Below are positions 47,860-60,726 of a DNA stretch of 64,000 nt, one piece after another (the stretch's first letter is position 1; the number at the start of each line of letters is the position of its first letter). The translations under genes were made by a program, and so were the position numbers. This DNA is from Galbula dea (Eukaryota > Chordata > Aves > Piciformes > Galbulidae): positions 208,375 to 272,374 of the forward strand of contig VWZX01007457.1 in the NCBI GenBank assembly GCA_013399015.1, in the 5' to 3' direction. Under the pieces are notes generated by a model. It was given only the letters and a program-made list of their open reading frames with translations. It was not told the origin of the DNA and made no database searches.

Positions 47860-48310
47860 TCATAGAATCACAGAATCTGGGATTTTTCGGGTGGAAAAGA
47901 CCTTTAAGATCATCAAGTCAACCCTTAACCAGCACTGCCAGGGCACCACTAACCCATGGCCCTCAGCACCACAGCTCCAGGGCTTTGGAACCCCTCCAGG
48001 GATGGTGACTCCACCACTGCCCTGGGCAGCCTGGGCCAGGCCTTGACAACCCTTTTGGGGAAGAAACTGTTCCTTATGTCCAGCTTAAACCTCCATTGGC
48101 ACAACTTGTGGTCAGTTCCTCGTCCTATCACTTGTTCCTTGGGAGAAGAGACCAACCCCCACCTGGCTCCAGCCTCCTCTCAGGGAGCTGTAGAGAGTGA
48201 GAAGGTCTCCCCTGAGCCTCCTCTTCTCCAGGCTAACCAAGCCCAGTTCCCTCAGCTGCTCCTCACAACACTTGTGCTCTAGACCCTTCCCCAGCTTCCT
48301 TGCCCTTCTG
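47860..48310 (-). mobile_element. CR1 LINE 3' end, group B (minus)
   Basis: Minus-strand group B copy. Tail: CATAGAATCACAGAATCTGG. Minus frame 48155-47949 gives KLCQWRFKLDIRNSFFPKRV and AWPRLPRAVVESPSLEGFQS ending LRAMG and a stop. A second frame, 48315-48112, gives CCEEQLRELGLVSLEKRRLR; a small deletion near 48118 separates the two. It is 5'-truncated near 48310. Confidence 0.94.
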
Positions 48311-49956
48311 CACATGCTCCTCAGGGTTCAAATGCTGCTGCTGGTGCAGAACACCAGACCTCTCCACCAGCCTCTGCCACTGCTGGCAATGCAAAGGCAG
48401 CACCTGGAGAACCTAAGCACTCACTTTATTGAGAGCAGTAAAATAAATGTTCCCAGTCTTGATCACAGCCAAAGACCTCCAGCTGCTCAGCACCTCAGGA
48501 GCCAGCCTGAGGAAAACAAACCTCCTCACAGACCATAACCATGCACCACTGGGTGCTCCAGCTACTGCCCCTGGACACCTACTGACTGTAAAATCCAGTT
48601 ATAAACTGTAAAGGCAAAGCTTGAGCCTATTAAAAATCCAAACTGGTATCTCCAGTACATTAGCAGGATCAGCCTGGGCCATCCCAGAGCCTGCATGCCC
48701 CAGCCTGCCTCCAGCCCCTGGAAAGCTCTGGGAACCAGAGCACAGAGGAACCCTCCCCTGCACTGGGAATATTCCTCACTCAGATGATGATCAGCAGCTG
48801 TCTAGGCTGAGCTAAAGCTCTCCAGTGTGCCATAAAATAAGCCTTGTGCTCTTTGTCAAGGTCCCAAGACCTCCTGTATTCCTCAACACTCCACAGAACC
48901 CTTCCACAAACATCATTTTACAACTGCTTGTGCCCTGGAAAAATACTTCTCTCATTTCAAAACAAGTAATGCCTCTGCTGGACCTAGGATTTGCTCTGTT
49001 ACCTCCCAGAGAAAACAGTGAGGGGCTTGGGGGGGACTGGTTTGGGGCTTTTCTAAGGAATTGCATTGAGAGAGATGGTCTCTGACTTTGGGGTTTTTCT
49101 TCTACCAGAGGTCCAAGCTGATTTCCCTTTGATGGCCTGGGTGGCATATGGCCCTTCCTGGTGCACCAGACAACTGCCCCAGCCTCAGACAGCCCTGGCC
49201 AGCCAGCAGCTGCCCGGGGTGTCCCCTCCTCTGAAGGTGGGAGGAGCTTCAGCAAGGGGAACCCAAACCAGTCCCTTCTCTCTTTCTTCCCCCGCCACCT
49301 AAGACTCCAACCACTCAGCCTCAAGCCCTGCAAAGTCAGGTCTGTTCCAGAGCACCACAGGTCTGCCCTTGCTCTTCTCCCAGCCCCATCTGAACATCTC
49401 CCAGGGATGAAATACAACCTTGCTCAGCTGGGTCATCTCCCCTAGGGGAGGGGGATTCCTGCTCAGCCCTGCCAAGCTGGTTTAGCAGCTCCTGTCACCT
49501 CAGTGCTCACTTCTCTGCATGCAGACAGGCAATAGGGCTGCTGGAAGTCTGGGTTCTGCCTTCTACTTCCTAAAATCAGAAGGAAGAACTGTGTTAAGTT
49601 GGCTTTGCCCAGGCCTGTATGCAAGGCTGTGCTGCCACAGGTAAGCAATTGCAAGTCTCCTAGAGATTCAGTCTCAGAATTGAACATTTAGGGATTCTGT
49701 TTCTATGCAGCTACAAAGTTCAATATAAGCAGCACATCAAACACTTCCCTGTCTCAGCCTCCTCACAGACTGTGGACTCTGTGGCCAGATGCTTTCTAGG
49801 CAGGAGCAAAGAGAGAACAGAAATCATGGCAGGAAGACAGAGTCCTTGTGAGAAGAGCACCACAGTCATGGGCTATCACCCATGGAACTGGCTAGTACTG
49901 GTAGATGTCATTATTTCTAAGTATCTTTAGACAATGCTTTAACTTATCAGTACAGT
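48311..49956. other. Unique sequence without recognisable gene
   Basis: A minus frame of 201 codons (48812-49417) is rich in Gly, Arg, Pro and Ser without a domain and is probably chance. No repeat family is recognised. Confidence 0.5.
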
Positions 49957-50087
49957 GGAGAGACTCCAGCCCCAGCTGGAGGTGATCCTGGGCAAGTTGC
50001 TGTGGGTGACCCTGCTGGAGCAGGGGGTTGGACTGGCTGATCCCCAGAGGTCCCTTCCAGCCCCCACCATGCTGGGATTTTGTGAAG
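49957..50087 (+). mobile_element. CR1 3' end, group A, strongly truncated
   Basis: Plus-strand group A 3' end of about 130 bases: GGAGAGACTCCAGCCCCAGC, GGGCAAGTTGCTGTGGGTGA, GGACTGGCTGATCCCCAGAG, CCACCATGCTGGGATTTTGT. Confidence 0.93.
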
Positions 50088-51258
50088 AGGACAAGGAGGG
50101 ATGGAGAGAGGCAGCAGGGCACCCACACAGGGAGTCAGACCAACCTGAGGCAATTCTCTTCTCCACTACAGGGTCAGACCTGAGCCTTGGCTGAGACTTC
50201 GCTCCCCTTCACAGCATGAGGCAGCAGCACAGAAGCATTTCTTCCTTGTTAGGAGCCAGAAGATTAAAACACAGATGATCTGAGTAGAGCTGTCAGAGAG
50301 AGACAAGGTTATCAGTGTAATGACTCTCAGGTCTTTTATTATTGCTCTAATTCCACATCTGCATTGGGAAGCTTTGTGCTTTGGAATGCAGCTTCTCAAG
50401 GCAGAACTTCAGTCCATTAGAGTAATCTTCATGTTAAGACCTCCACAAGGGAAAATGTCTTTGCACCAGGCTGAGGATCACCACTCAAAAATACTGCCAG
50501 CTCTGGCTGAAAGACAACTTCCTGCAGGAACTGGGGCAATCAGGGCACTGTCCCCTGGAAGTGCTGCCCAGGTCTGCCAGGATATGTGATTATCCATCCC
50601 AGCTCAGAACACAGTGTGAGAGAAGGAAGCATGGCAAGTGTGGAGAAGGATAAAAGGCTCAGGAATGGCAGATGTCCCAGGGAATTTAATGTTCTGACAA
50701 ACCAGCCATGCTGTCTGCCTGCTCTGTGGTGCCTTTAGTCTTGTAGTTCTTAATCCATCACTGGCTCTCCTGAATTAGCAGATAGCAATTACACATTCAC
50801 TCTTCTGGAGTAGAAAGAGGAAGCCTTAACCTTTAACTCCTGATGGAGCATTTCCATACTAAACACTTCTCCTTCATTAGCATTCCACCCATGGGCTCAG
50901 AGTGTGTGAACACTTGCAGGTGGGTTCAGAGACATCTCCCTGTGCTTCACACACTCCCCACTCTAAAGGAAGATAAAGCCCTGACCCAGGGAGGCAGGTC
51001 CATGATGGTTAATCTCCACAATACTACAGTCATTAGGAAAGTAAAAACCCTTCTTGTTCTTATTTTCATTCATGTGCAGAAGCTGTTTCTGAAGGACCCC
51101 AAAAGTTGAAAGAGTCTTGATGAGAAAACACCCAAGCCTGGTGCAGGAAGGAACAATAGTGCCACCAAGTGACTGCACAGGGCAGATGGAAGGATCCAGA
51201 TCTCTTCAATGAAAGCCACAGGAAACAAGCACAGTAATTCCAGTGAAGGCCACTGCAG
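50088..51258. other. Unique sequence without recognisable gene
   Basis: No repeat or coding family is recognised; frames are under 90 codons. Confidence 0.5.
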
Positions 51259-51420
51259 AGAATCACAGGATCAATAAGGCTGGAAAAGATCTCTCAGATC
51301 TAGTCCAACCCTTCACCCAGCACTACCCAGGCCACCACTTAACCATGCCCCTCAGCATCACACCTACACATCTTTTAGAGCCCTACAGGGACTGGTGGTT
51401 CCACTGCTGCTCTGAGCAAG
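51259..51420 (-). mobile_element. CR1 3' end, group B-like, old (minus)
   Basis: Minus-strand CR1 3' end: GAATCACAGGATCAATAAGG, CTGGAAAAGATCTCTCAGAT, CCAACCCTTCACCCAGCACT, CATGCCCCTCAGCATCACAC. It is clearly more diverged than the main group B set. Confidence 0.87.
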
Positions 51421-52520
51421 AGTCTCACTCCCAGGACATGTTCTCACCAGCACTTAGCTAGAAGTGTAAAGAAAAGAGCAAATGTTAGCTGCAAGTTCTC
51501 AGGATCCCACTTTGCAAAGAGCTGCCCTGCCAGCAGCTGGGACAGCCCTTCTGAGAACTGAGTTACCAACAAAAGCAAACCCTCACCCGACAGGTTGCTG
51601 TCTATACAAACACACCACCAACAGGAAAACACAAGCTGAAATGGCAAACATTTTCTCAGGTTCACACAGCAGATGAAACCCAGACTCTGCCCACATCAGG
51701 CAGCCCATCCTAGGTTGCCATTTTACCCCACTACTCAATATGCAAGTCCCCTTCTGCACCATCCTCCAGCCACCTCATGCCTGGAGATGCAGTTTCCTCC
51801 TCCACAGATGTGACAGGGGAACTACCCCAGAGGGGTTTGCTTTGCACAGGAATGGTCCCATGAGGGATCAACACATTCACAGGGGCACCATTGCTGCTCT
51901 TGGGTTATTTGTGGACAAGCAAGCACCCCAGTGGACCTTCCCTCTGTGCTCCTCTGCAGCTTTCTTGTTTAATACTCCTCAGTGGTTTAAGATTTTATGT
52001 GTTGTTGATTCCCAGTTCTCTGCTCTTGTGAAAACAAGAGAGGCTCTGACTCCAGATTCTCCCCTGTGATGAGACAGGATCAAACATCAGTGGCAGCAAA
52101 TACTGTAACCCAAGAAGACTCTGTGCCAGAACAGAGCCCCCTCTGCTGTGAATGCCCATGCACCTCCCTCAGGTTCTGCTGTGAATGCCCATGCACCTCC
52201 CTCAGGCGCAGGGGCAGGGAAAAGGAGTGATTGCCACTCCAGACAGCCCTCAGACCCTGAGCACAACTGCTGCTGCTCCCAGGCAGGAGTTCATCAGGGA
52301 AAACCCAATTACACTCTGTTTTGCCCCAGTATACCCCATTATACACCACACTCCTTGCCCCTCAACCACAGGAATAACTTCAGAGTAAACTTTAGTCCTT
52401 GAAAATCTGAGGACAATGGAACTGTCTTGACCTACAAGCAGAGGTTGCTGTGAAATCTGAATGATTTAAGCACATAAAATGCTGCTGCTTTAGCAATTAA
52501 AATCATGTTTCTATACAATA
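51421..52520. other. Unique sequence with a 33-base duplication
   Basis: No gene is recognised. The only structure seen is the direct duplication at 52142-52206, listed separately. Confidence 0.5.
52142..52206. repeat. Direct tandem duplication, 33-base period
   Basis: The unit TCTGCTGTGAATGCCCATGC plus ACCTCCCTCAGG occurs at 52142 and again at 52175 with no mismatch over 32 bases. The absence of change suggests a recent duplication or a polymorphic site. Confidence 0.93.
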
Positions 52521-52905
52521 GAAGCATAGACTGGTTTGGGCTGGAAGGGACTTAAAGATCATTTCATTCCAACCTCCCCTGCCATGGGCAAGGATGCCTC
52601 CCACAAGACCAGGCTGCTCCAAACCCCATCCAGCCTGGCCTTGAATACTTCCAGGGATGGAACATCCACAACCTCTCTGGACAACCTGTTCCAGAGTTTC
52701 ACCACCCTAACAGTGAAGAACTTCCTCCTAATATCCAATCTAAATCTCCCCTCCTTTAGCTTGAGATGATTACCCCTCATCCTACCGCTACACTCCCTGA
52801 AGAGTCCCTCCCTCCTCACCTTTCCTGCAGCTTCCCTTCAAGTACTGAAAGGCCACTATAAAGTCTCCTCAGAGCCTTCTCTTCTCCAGGCTAATCTCCA
52901 CATAT
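52521..52905 (-). mobile_element. CR1 LINE 3' end, group C (minus)
   Basis: Minus-strand CR1 of the general bird type: AAGCATAGACTGGTTTGGGC, TGGAAGGGACTTAAAGATC, AACCTCCCCTGCCATGGGCA, CCAGGGATGGAACATCCAC, TCACCACCCTAACAGTGAAG. Minus frame 52819-52559 is open for 86 codons: LKEGRFRLDIRRKFFTVRVV, LWNRLSREVVDVPSLEVF. It is 5'-truncated around 52905. Confidence 0.94.
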
Positions 52906-53423
52906 CATCCACGAACGGCCTCAGAGTCCCAGGAATATGCTTACCTGCTCCTAACTTCTTTATTTGTAACTATAAGGCAGTTAAAGCTGGTATCCTGGCC
53001 CCCTTGCCCCTGGGACCCCCATTGCCACCTGTGGCCACGGGTCCCTCAGAGCCCAGCCTGTGCTCCCCCCCGGCCCCAAGGAAACACCACCCCATCACCT
53101 GCAGAGAGGCATGTGACAAGCCAGGAGCCAGGCTTAATGCAGAGCATTCGTTCCCTCTGTTCGAATTCAGTTAAAGCTGCCGATGGGCAGTGTCCCCCAG
53201 GAGGGGTGTGAAACCATCCATGGAGCTACGCAACGCAGCTGAGCCCGGGGATGGGTGGCAGGGCAGCGCCAGCAGATGGCCTCGCCCTGCTGCAGTGGGA
53301 ACTCTAGGACAGCAGAGAGCACTGCTGCCCACCGAAACCCTCCCCGAGCTGCTGGCAGGGCTGGGGACCTCCGGCTAGAGAGGAGATCAGCAGAGGAGCA
53401 AAGAGCACGAACCGTTCCCATCT
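52906..53423. other. GC- and CpG-richer unique patch
   Basis: Compared with the CpG-poor surroundings, about 53020-53420 has around 16 CpG sites (for example GAGCCCGGGGATGG, GGGCAGCGCCAGC, CCTCGCCC, CACGAACCGTTCCC). It could be a small unmethylated regulatory patch or exon. No coding frame is supported. Confidence 0.45.
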
Positions 53424-53520
53424 TAGAGTCACAGAACCAAGGCTGGAAAAGACCCTTAGGGTCTTCGAGTCCAGTTGTTAACCTAACGCTGCCACGTCAC
53501 CACTAAGCCATAACTCTGGT
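53424..53520 (-). mobile_element. CR1 3' end, group B-like (minus)
   Basis: Minus-strand CR1 3' end: TAGAGTCACAGAACCAAGGC, TGGAAAAGACCCTTAGGGTC, TTCGAGTCCAGTTGTTAACC, ACGTCACCACTAAGCC. Only the untranslated end is present. Confidence 0.87.
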
Positions 53521-54509
53521 ACAAGAGCTCCTAGCATGCAATAGTTTAGCATCAAACAGGATCAATTATGCCATATTAAAAAATCTATTTGCAACACATT
53601 AGAAGGTGCTACTTCAGGACAACAATGTGCACTTGAGTATTTAACATCCCCAGGGCTCAGCCTCTCACAGCAGCTTTCTTCAGTGTTTAGAGCCTCCTAA
53701 CAGTTGGTTCCAGAGAAGACAGGAGCTGGTTGGGCACAAGAAGCTTTGCTCTGCCAAACATCCTAACACTGCCTAGGGAATCCAAGAGGTCACAGCCAGG
53801 TCAGGGTCAGAAACGTGTATATTGGAAATAAAGTGCTGCACTTCAAGGGGGAAAAATAAAACACACTGCATGCAATGTGCTGGGTGGATAATAGAGGATC
53901 TGTGTGGGCTTTGAACTGCAGGCTCTTAGCTAGTTCAGAAGAAAGCAAGATACAACCCTTGTAACTCCAGTCAATGGCAGTACAACAGTAACACCTTGTG
54001 CCAGCTTTCCAAACCACCCTGGTTAGCCAGATTTCCCTTATCAGTGCATCCCTTATCACACAACCTGTGAATGACACAGCATTACATCACTCCCACTGAC
54101 AATGCTCTTGCCACTGTGCAGTGAAAGATAAGACCCAAGAACACTCTGTCCATAACTTATTTGGCCCCAACAGGACTGAACTGACAGGAACTACCTGAGC
54201 AATGCTCTGAATGAGGAAGAATCTGCTAGCATTACATCCCCATTCCCAGCAGCCAGCTGCATTTTCTGTCTGATTGCACACAAGTGTGGGGAGGCAGCAT
54301 CTATCCAGGTTACTGTCAGTCACCAGGCCAGTTGGGATGTAGTGCCCACAGCCTGAATTCTCAAGACAAGGACAAACATCAATCTCCATGGCCCAGGCAT
54401 GGGGACAGCCAGGGTGAGATTGAGGGGCTCATGGTGGCACAGGTAAGGCACATGGCAAGGTCATGACACTGAGCAGACAAGCAGGAGCTCCAGATCATGA
54501 GGATCTTGT
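53521..54509. other. Unique sequence without recognisable gene
   Basis: No repeat or coding family is recognised. AATAAA hexamers occur near 53826 and 53856 without other signs of a transcript end. Confidence 0.5.
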
Positions 54510-54701
54510 CTGCTGGGAGGGTGCAGAGCCCTGGCCCAGGCTGCCCAGAGAGGCTGTGGAGTCTCCTTGTGGGGAGAGATTCCAAGCCCAGCTGGAGGTG
54601 ACCCTGGGCAAGCTGCTGTGGGTGCCCCTGCTGGAGCAGGGGGGTTGGGCTGGATGACCCCAGAGGTCCCTTCCAGCCTTATCCATTCTGTGACTCTGTG
54701 C
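54510..54701 (+). mobile_element. CR1 3' end, group A
   Basis: Plus-strand group A 3' end: GGGAGGGTGCAGAGCCCTGG, GAGACTGTGG-type sequence with TGTGGAGTCTCCTTGTGGGG, CAGCTGGAGGTGACCCTGGG, GGGTTGGGCTGGATGACCCC. The frame 54463-54657 gives PRLPREAVESPCGERF. The tail reads TATCCATTCTGTGACTCTGT. Confidence 0.94.
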
Positions 54702-57700
54702 TCTCAGCCCTTCATAGCAATAATCAGCAAATTCACAATCCCACAACTGCCTCCTCCCTGTCCAACAGCCTAGCCCTCTTGGATCTCACCCCCATCACAG
54801 CAGGTGTTTTCCTAACCCTGAACATCCCAACATGCTCTTTCCCCACTGTCTCATCCATACCTGTTGTCCCCAGCAGTCTCTCAGGCTACTCCAACCTGCT
54901 GATGAGCTGACAGGTATTTGGGTCCCTGGTTCTGCCATCTCCACATCTCAGAACACTTCTGCTGATGCTTACCCAAAAGGCTAAAGGCCCAAGAGTGACA
55001 TACAGACAGGAGATACAAAAACAGTTAATAATTTGGGGGGGTTATGGGTATGCTTTTGTTGGTAGCTTTTACAACATTGCAATGTCAATAAATTGGTGCA
55101 AAAAGCTTTGCTTTGAAACTTGGCTTAAAAAACCCCCAACTGTTTAAAAGAAAAGATAATTTGCACTATGAAAACAACCTGTACTCATCTATGACTAGAT
55201 ATCCCACTGCAGCCAGGAACCCTCAGCCAAGAAGTGGCTGTAAACACTTTACAAGCTTGTGGTGAGAATACAGGGTAGTGTAGATAATTGAAACAAATAT
55301 TTAGCAAACATCTGTGCCCCTTTTCTTCAGACTGTTGTTTGCCCTGGCTCCCTTCCCAGTGCCAGTATTTAACAGCTCCTGCAGTTCTGCTGAGGACACA
55401 GCCTCAGCTTCACCCAGTGCTGCAGGACAAAAGCTAAAGGCCCTTTCTTTAGCTGACCAGTCTGAGCAGAAACATTTAGCCACCACCACCGGCAGCAGCC
55501 AGCACATCACCATATCTGCTCTGCTGACAGCTCTCCAGCTGTGCCCACACTACCTGTGATACTGTGTGTTCTGGCAGATGAACACTGAGGGCTTCTGTTG
55601 TGCAGCTAATGACCTGAGATGAGCTCCTGGTCTCCTCAGCCAGGGTAACTGCTGTTCCTTCTCCAGTGCCGTGCCTGCAGCACAGTGACAATTCCACAGC
55701 AGCCCAGGAGTACCTTCATGGCTGGCTCACAGCAGTTGGTGCCCAGGACCCCTTTCAGGGCTTCCAATTCCATCTCCTGCCACGTTCCACAGGTCAAATT
55801 CTAACTACCATAAGCAGTACCATTCCTTCTCTCTTTTTTGATAGAAACTATGTTGAGCATTCTGGAAGGCTACAGCATCTGTGTGACCAAACTGGTGCAT
55901 CACTGGCACGTGTAAGCTGAAGAAGAGGGGTTTCTGAGAGGCACACCAGTGCCCACAGACGTGACCTGAGCAGCTCTGGCATCAGTGGAGAGCATTGATA
56001 ACCTCAGCTGGTGCTGAAGCAGCTCGTGCATGGGACAGCAGCTCCCTGTGGGGCATGAGGCTGGCCACTGTTTCCCAGAGGCTGGAGCACAAAAGAGTAA
56101 TGCACCAGGCTCTTGGCACCACCCAGCTGTGCTCTGTCACACACAGCTTGCCTTCCAGCCTCCCCAGCAGGAACAGCCTCTGCTGACAGCCCTGCAGTGG
56201 CACAGGGGTGCAACAGAACCATCCAGAATACACAGGGCAGCTTTCCCTGCTTTGGAATTGCTACAGGGTGCACAGGACAGGCAGATTAGAGGCAGAAGAA
56301 TTTCACAGTCCTTTGCAATTTCACCTTGTTGAGCCTGTAGTAAAACACATTCAGCTACCAGCACCCACTGACACCTCACATCCTCTTTTGACTCTTCCAG
56401 CCAGACTTGGCTCTACCCTATGTCAGTGCTACTTATTTCAACACTGAATTCTCTCCAGTATTTGATTTCACTATAGCTTAAACACATACAGCTGCTGTTA
56501 TTTTCTTTAATTCTGCCTGGAAAGTCAATCAGTTAAGAGGATGCTAGGTCTGGAAGCCAACCACAGTCAACATCACCCTGTTGGACAAAGAGCAAGCAGG
56601 ATACTTGTCTGGCTCTGGAGAGGTTTCAACACTTCATTTAGTCCCATCTCTCTTAAACACAAAACCAACACTTTAAGAGCTTCATTTCACACTTCTCCCA
56701 AACCAAAGCCCCATGAGCAGAGCACCCCAAGAGTGTATTACTGTCACTAGAACAAGCATTTGCTGTAGTAGCTAACAAGGGACATAGAAAGCCTTCTTAA
56801 CCTTGTTTAAGTCATGAACTTGGTCCTTATGGACCCTTTAGTCTTTTGATCCTTCTGAAATCACACACTGCAATCAGCATGGCAGGAGGTAGAGGGGGAA
56901 GTCTTCATCCAAGCCTTTAAGCAGCTCCAAACAGAAAAGCTGCACCCAGAAAGAGATGTCATTTCCTACTCTTCTGTGGCTCACCACACACAGGTCTGTG
57001 AAGTGCTTTTCTTTACAGCCTGTTCCAGCATTCAGATAAGGAACTGCTTTCCTCACTGGAGTGCTCACAGTAGAATACAAACATTTTCTTTTCGAAGAGA
57101 AGTGTTTCCTTTTCTTTTCATGCAGCCCTTAAGCATCCACATCAGCTTTATGCAGGAAGAAATCCCTTCTAGAGCTGAGGAAGTCCTGTGCCATGTTCCA
57201 TCTGCCATATGCAGGTGCTGCCTGCTCACAGGCAGGAGTGGGATCCCTGGAGCCACACCTCACCACAGCAGTGACTCACTGCTGCCTTCTGACAGCTTGA
57301 GAACTTTCCTTCTCCAGTAGAAAATGCACAAGTTGCAATTAAAATCTGGGTGAGGCTGGACAAACCCCAAACTGCTTGGAATTATTCTGCAGTGGTAATG
57401 GGAAGCTGCAGAGAGCAGAGCAGCTGTGGCCAGGTGGGAAGGAGACTTCAACAGCCAGCAGTGTCCCAGAACAGGAATCCTGCTGTCAGAGACATGAGGA
57501 AGTCACTCGTCTGTCTGCCATCAGGCTGCTGGAGTCAAGATCACTTCTACTTTAAACCAAGAGCAGCAGAGGGATGGGGCAATTCCCTTCAAACCAGTAA
57601 TACAAGCTCCCTTCAAAGGAAGATGGAAATTAGTATTTTAAGCAAGATATTCATAGTTCATCAGCTGAAGAGGTGTTAAAGGAGCATAAAGGGCCATCTC

Positions 57701-58290
57701 TGGGTGGACAGCACATCCCTGACCATCCCAAACCAAAGCCTGTGAAGCTGAGCCCACAGTGTGCTGGGGACAGCTAGCTTCTAAACCACCAGTGGAAAAC
57801 AAAACCCAAAAAGCCAGCAAAAGGCAAAGCAGAGATTGATTTGATTTGCATTCCATTAACAACACAGCAGACATTTGGCTCCCTTTCTGAATGGTAGGAT
57901 GACAGTGGCACACCTGGTTCCTTCCCATAGCCATTCCAGTTGAGAAATGGAGAGCACCTGTCCAACAGTGTCTGGAACCTGCTGAACAAGCCCTGGAGCA
58001 GAATGGCAGGGCCTGGCTCTGGGCAGGGCACAGCAAAGAACCACTTCTGTCAAAGGAAACAATAACTTTAGAGTTAACTGAGACAAATCTCATTTGAAAC
58101 AAGGTGGAATTCTTAGGATTCATCTAACTAAATCCCACATCCCTCAGCAGTGCTGAGCAACAAGGAACACTGTGCATGGGAGGTCTTCAGGACTGCACCT
58201 GTGGGGGAGGAAAGCACAGACAGGAAACAGCACTGAAATGCAGAAACAGATTTACACCTGCACAGAACATACCCTCTGAAGTCATCTGTT
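54702..58290. other. Long stretch without CR1 or recognisable gene
   Basis: About 3.6 kb with no recognised repeat. The longest frame (minus, 57638-58123, 161 codons) has no domain. AT-rich pieces lie around 55000-55200. No exon can be supported. Confidence 0.5.
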
Positions 58291-58590
58291 GGGAAAGGAC
58301 CTGGGGTGTTGGTCAACTGTGGCTGAAGATGAGGCAGCAGAGTGCCCAGGTGGCCAAGAAGGCCAACAGCATCCTGGCTTGGATCAGCACTAGTGTGGCA
58401 GCAGAACTAGGGCAGGGATTGTCCTCGTGGACTTGGGAGGCCACACCTCACACTCTGGGTTCAGTTTTGGGCTCCTCATTCACTCCAAGGACACTGAGGT
58501 GCTGAAGTGTGTCCAGAGAAGGGCAATGGAGCTGTTGAAGGTCTAGAGCACAAGTGCTGTGAGGAGAGGCTGAGGGAACTGGGGTTGTGC
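58291..58590 (+). mobile_element. CR1 LINE ORF2 fragment, group B, lacking its 3' end
   Basis: Plus-strand group B segment from GGGAAAGGACCTGGGGTGTT through LKMRQQSAQVAKKANSILAW to GGAACTGGGGTTGT, where it stops. The roughly 350 bases of ORF2 C-terminus and 3' end seen in the other copies are absent. It shows the shared GTGGCAGCAG reading, one C fewer than general CR1. The loss of the 3' end points to secondary deletion. Confidence 0.92.
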
Positions 58591-60726
58591 TCCTCAACCA
58601 AGCACACAAGGGAACCTTTGCCAAGGTCCTTCCCAAGGTTTCTAACAGCACTGAAGTGGTTGATAAGGAAGTGTTCCCAGAGTGCTGAGAAGCTGCCTGA
58701 AGTTTTTTGTTTCGCTCAAGATCTTTCCTTAAAATGCCAGAGAGCAATTACTGCATGACAGCATGAAAGGCAGAGTGGAACAGCCATTTTCCTCAGTCAG
58801 GAGGTGATTCAGCTATCAAAGAGTTTCTTTTGTTTCTATTCCGGGGAAGCAAATCACTGCTTTCAGCTGTCTAAAGCTGACATTCCCAAGGTACCTTCAC
58901 CATGGCTGCCAGCTGCAGCCAAGGTCTCTGTGGTTCTTCCCTTCTCCTCACATTCTTCCCTCTCTAAACACCCTGTGAAACACCTGACAGTACAGAAGTC
59001 AAGGAGGACAGCAGATTGTGATTAATCAGGGCACATTTTGTCTCTGCAGCTGTAAACAGAGCGCTAAGCACATGCCATCATCCCTTCCCTTCCCTCATAT
59101 GGAAGCTATCCATAACACACAACCGAACTGCGTGGCAGCAGCCAAAGCAGCGCTAGGAAACAAGGTTGTGCTGCTGCTTCCTGGAAGAGCTCCCCTCTCT
59201 GGAGCTGTGGATCAGCTGGGCCAGGCTGGCAGAGGCGGCTGCAACACGGCACAGGGACTTCAGCACGGGACACATGCCCCAGGGGCAGCCAGGAAGGTGA
59301 TGGTGCTGTCAGGGGGACTGGGGCTTGGGGAGAGCAGGCAGCAGAGAGGAAAGCTGAGCTTCAAGGTTTAGGATGTGAAGAAAGACTTGGTACTGAGGGG
59401 CTTGGATGCAAAGAGGCTGGTGCAGCGAAAGAGGGAGTCTGCATGCCAATACTCCAGCGGGAGAGGAGTCTGTAGCTCCTGGCTTTGGGACAGGTCTGAG
59501 ACAGATGTCCACCTACAAGGGAGCTGGGGGCAAAGACAGCAAGGGCAGGAAAGCACAATAGTTTGTTCAAAGTCCAATTCAAGATTAAAGACTGAAGTCC
59601 AGGATATGTTCATATACCATATTGATAAACACAGGGTAAAAAAGTATGGGAGAGATGACCACAGAGAGGGCTAACAAGGCACCTCCCAACTCCCACACCA
59701 GCCATTGCTCTGGAGTTTGGAAGACTGACAAAAATTTCATGAGAAAAAAAATCTGTTGCTCTTCTCACCTAAGAACAATCAGATGTTTTTATGTTAATTA
59801 GCATGCTATTTATCTATCAGTGCCATCTGATTCCATATGCCAACCAGTTCACTCTGTGAGAAATGCTGGGTTTTATGCCTTTGTTGAACAGTACCAGCAC
59901 CCTTGCAGCACACTCTGTTTCCAAAGCTATAGGACAGAAAGTCTGCTACCAACCTTCCAGCAGAGTTCAGGGCTTTGTTTAAGTCATCAACAGATAATGG
60001 AAAATAGGATGAGAAACAACTGCTGATGAGCTGGCAACAACATTTCACCCAGCATATGTCAGGGGGCACGAAGCAGCTGGCTGGGCAAGATGCTATTTCG
60101 AGAGAACATTTAGAAACATGGCTGTCAGGAGCCGCTCTGGCTCCGTGGGGCAAGAGCAAAGCGTCACTTGCCTCCAAACACAGCTCCTAAACACACCAGG
60201 CTGAACCACCGGGCTGGAAACAGACCCTGCAAACACTCTGTGCTCGCCGATTCTGAGAAGGAGGCGAAAGCACTGCACCCGCCCCGTGCTGCTGGTTGTG
60301 CAACAGGCTCTGCCCCCTGGGCTCCCCTCGGCAGCGCTGGGCACCGGAACGCTCCGCAGCAATCTGATCCCAGTGACCTGCACAGGCTCCCAGGTAGAGG
60401 CATGAGAGCACAGTTGTATTTTAAGAAAGTCTCAGACAAGCCTCAGGCAACTGTAAACAGGATAATAAAGTGCAGAACACCCGAGGGAACACAGGGGGCT
60501 GAGTCCTCCTGCTATCAACGCACTTCTGAGTTCCAAACTTCAGAAAGCTTGTAGAAGTTCCTTCAGGTGAACTCACCTGCTCCTGGAACAGGATCAGTGA
60601 GAACACATGCATTCTGCAGATGAAGCTTTCATCAAGAAAAAAAGCACCTCACAAGAACACAACAACCCTTTAAAATGAAGATCCTGCTCAGAAGAATCAC
60701 ATACACTACAAAATGAAGGCATAAAC
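58591..60726. other. Unique sequence, partly CpG-richer
   Basis: No gene is recognised. About 60066-60360 has some 16 CpG sites in 300 bases (GGCACGAAGC, CTCGCCGATTCTG, CCCGCCCCGTG, CACCGGAACGCTCCGC), against very few nearby. A milder rise is seen at 59050-59460. They could be gene-proximal regulatory patches. Confidence 0.45.

Noticed and set aside
48812..49417. Minus-strand open frame of 201 codons
   Set aside because: Gly/Arg/Pro/Ser-rich, no recognisable domain and no supporting signals; probably chance.
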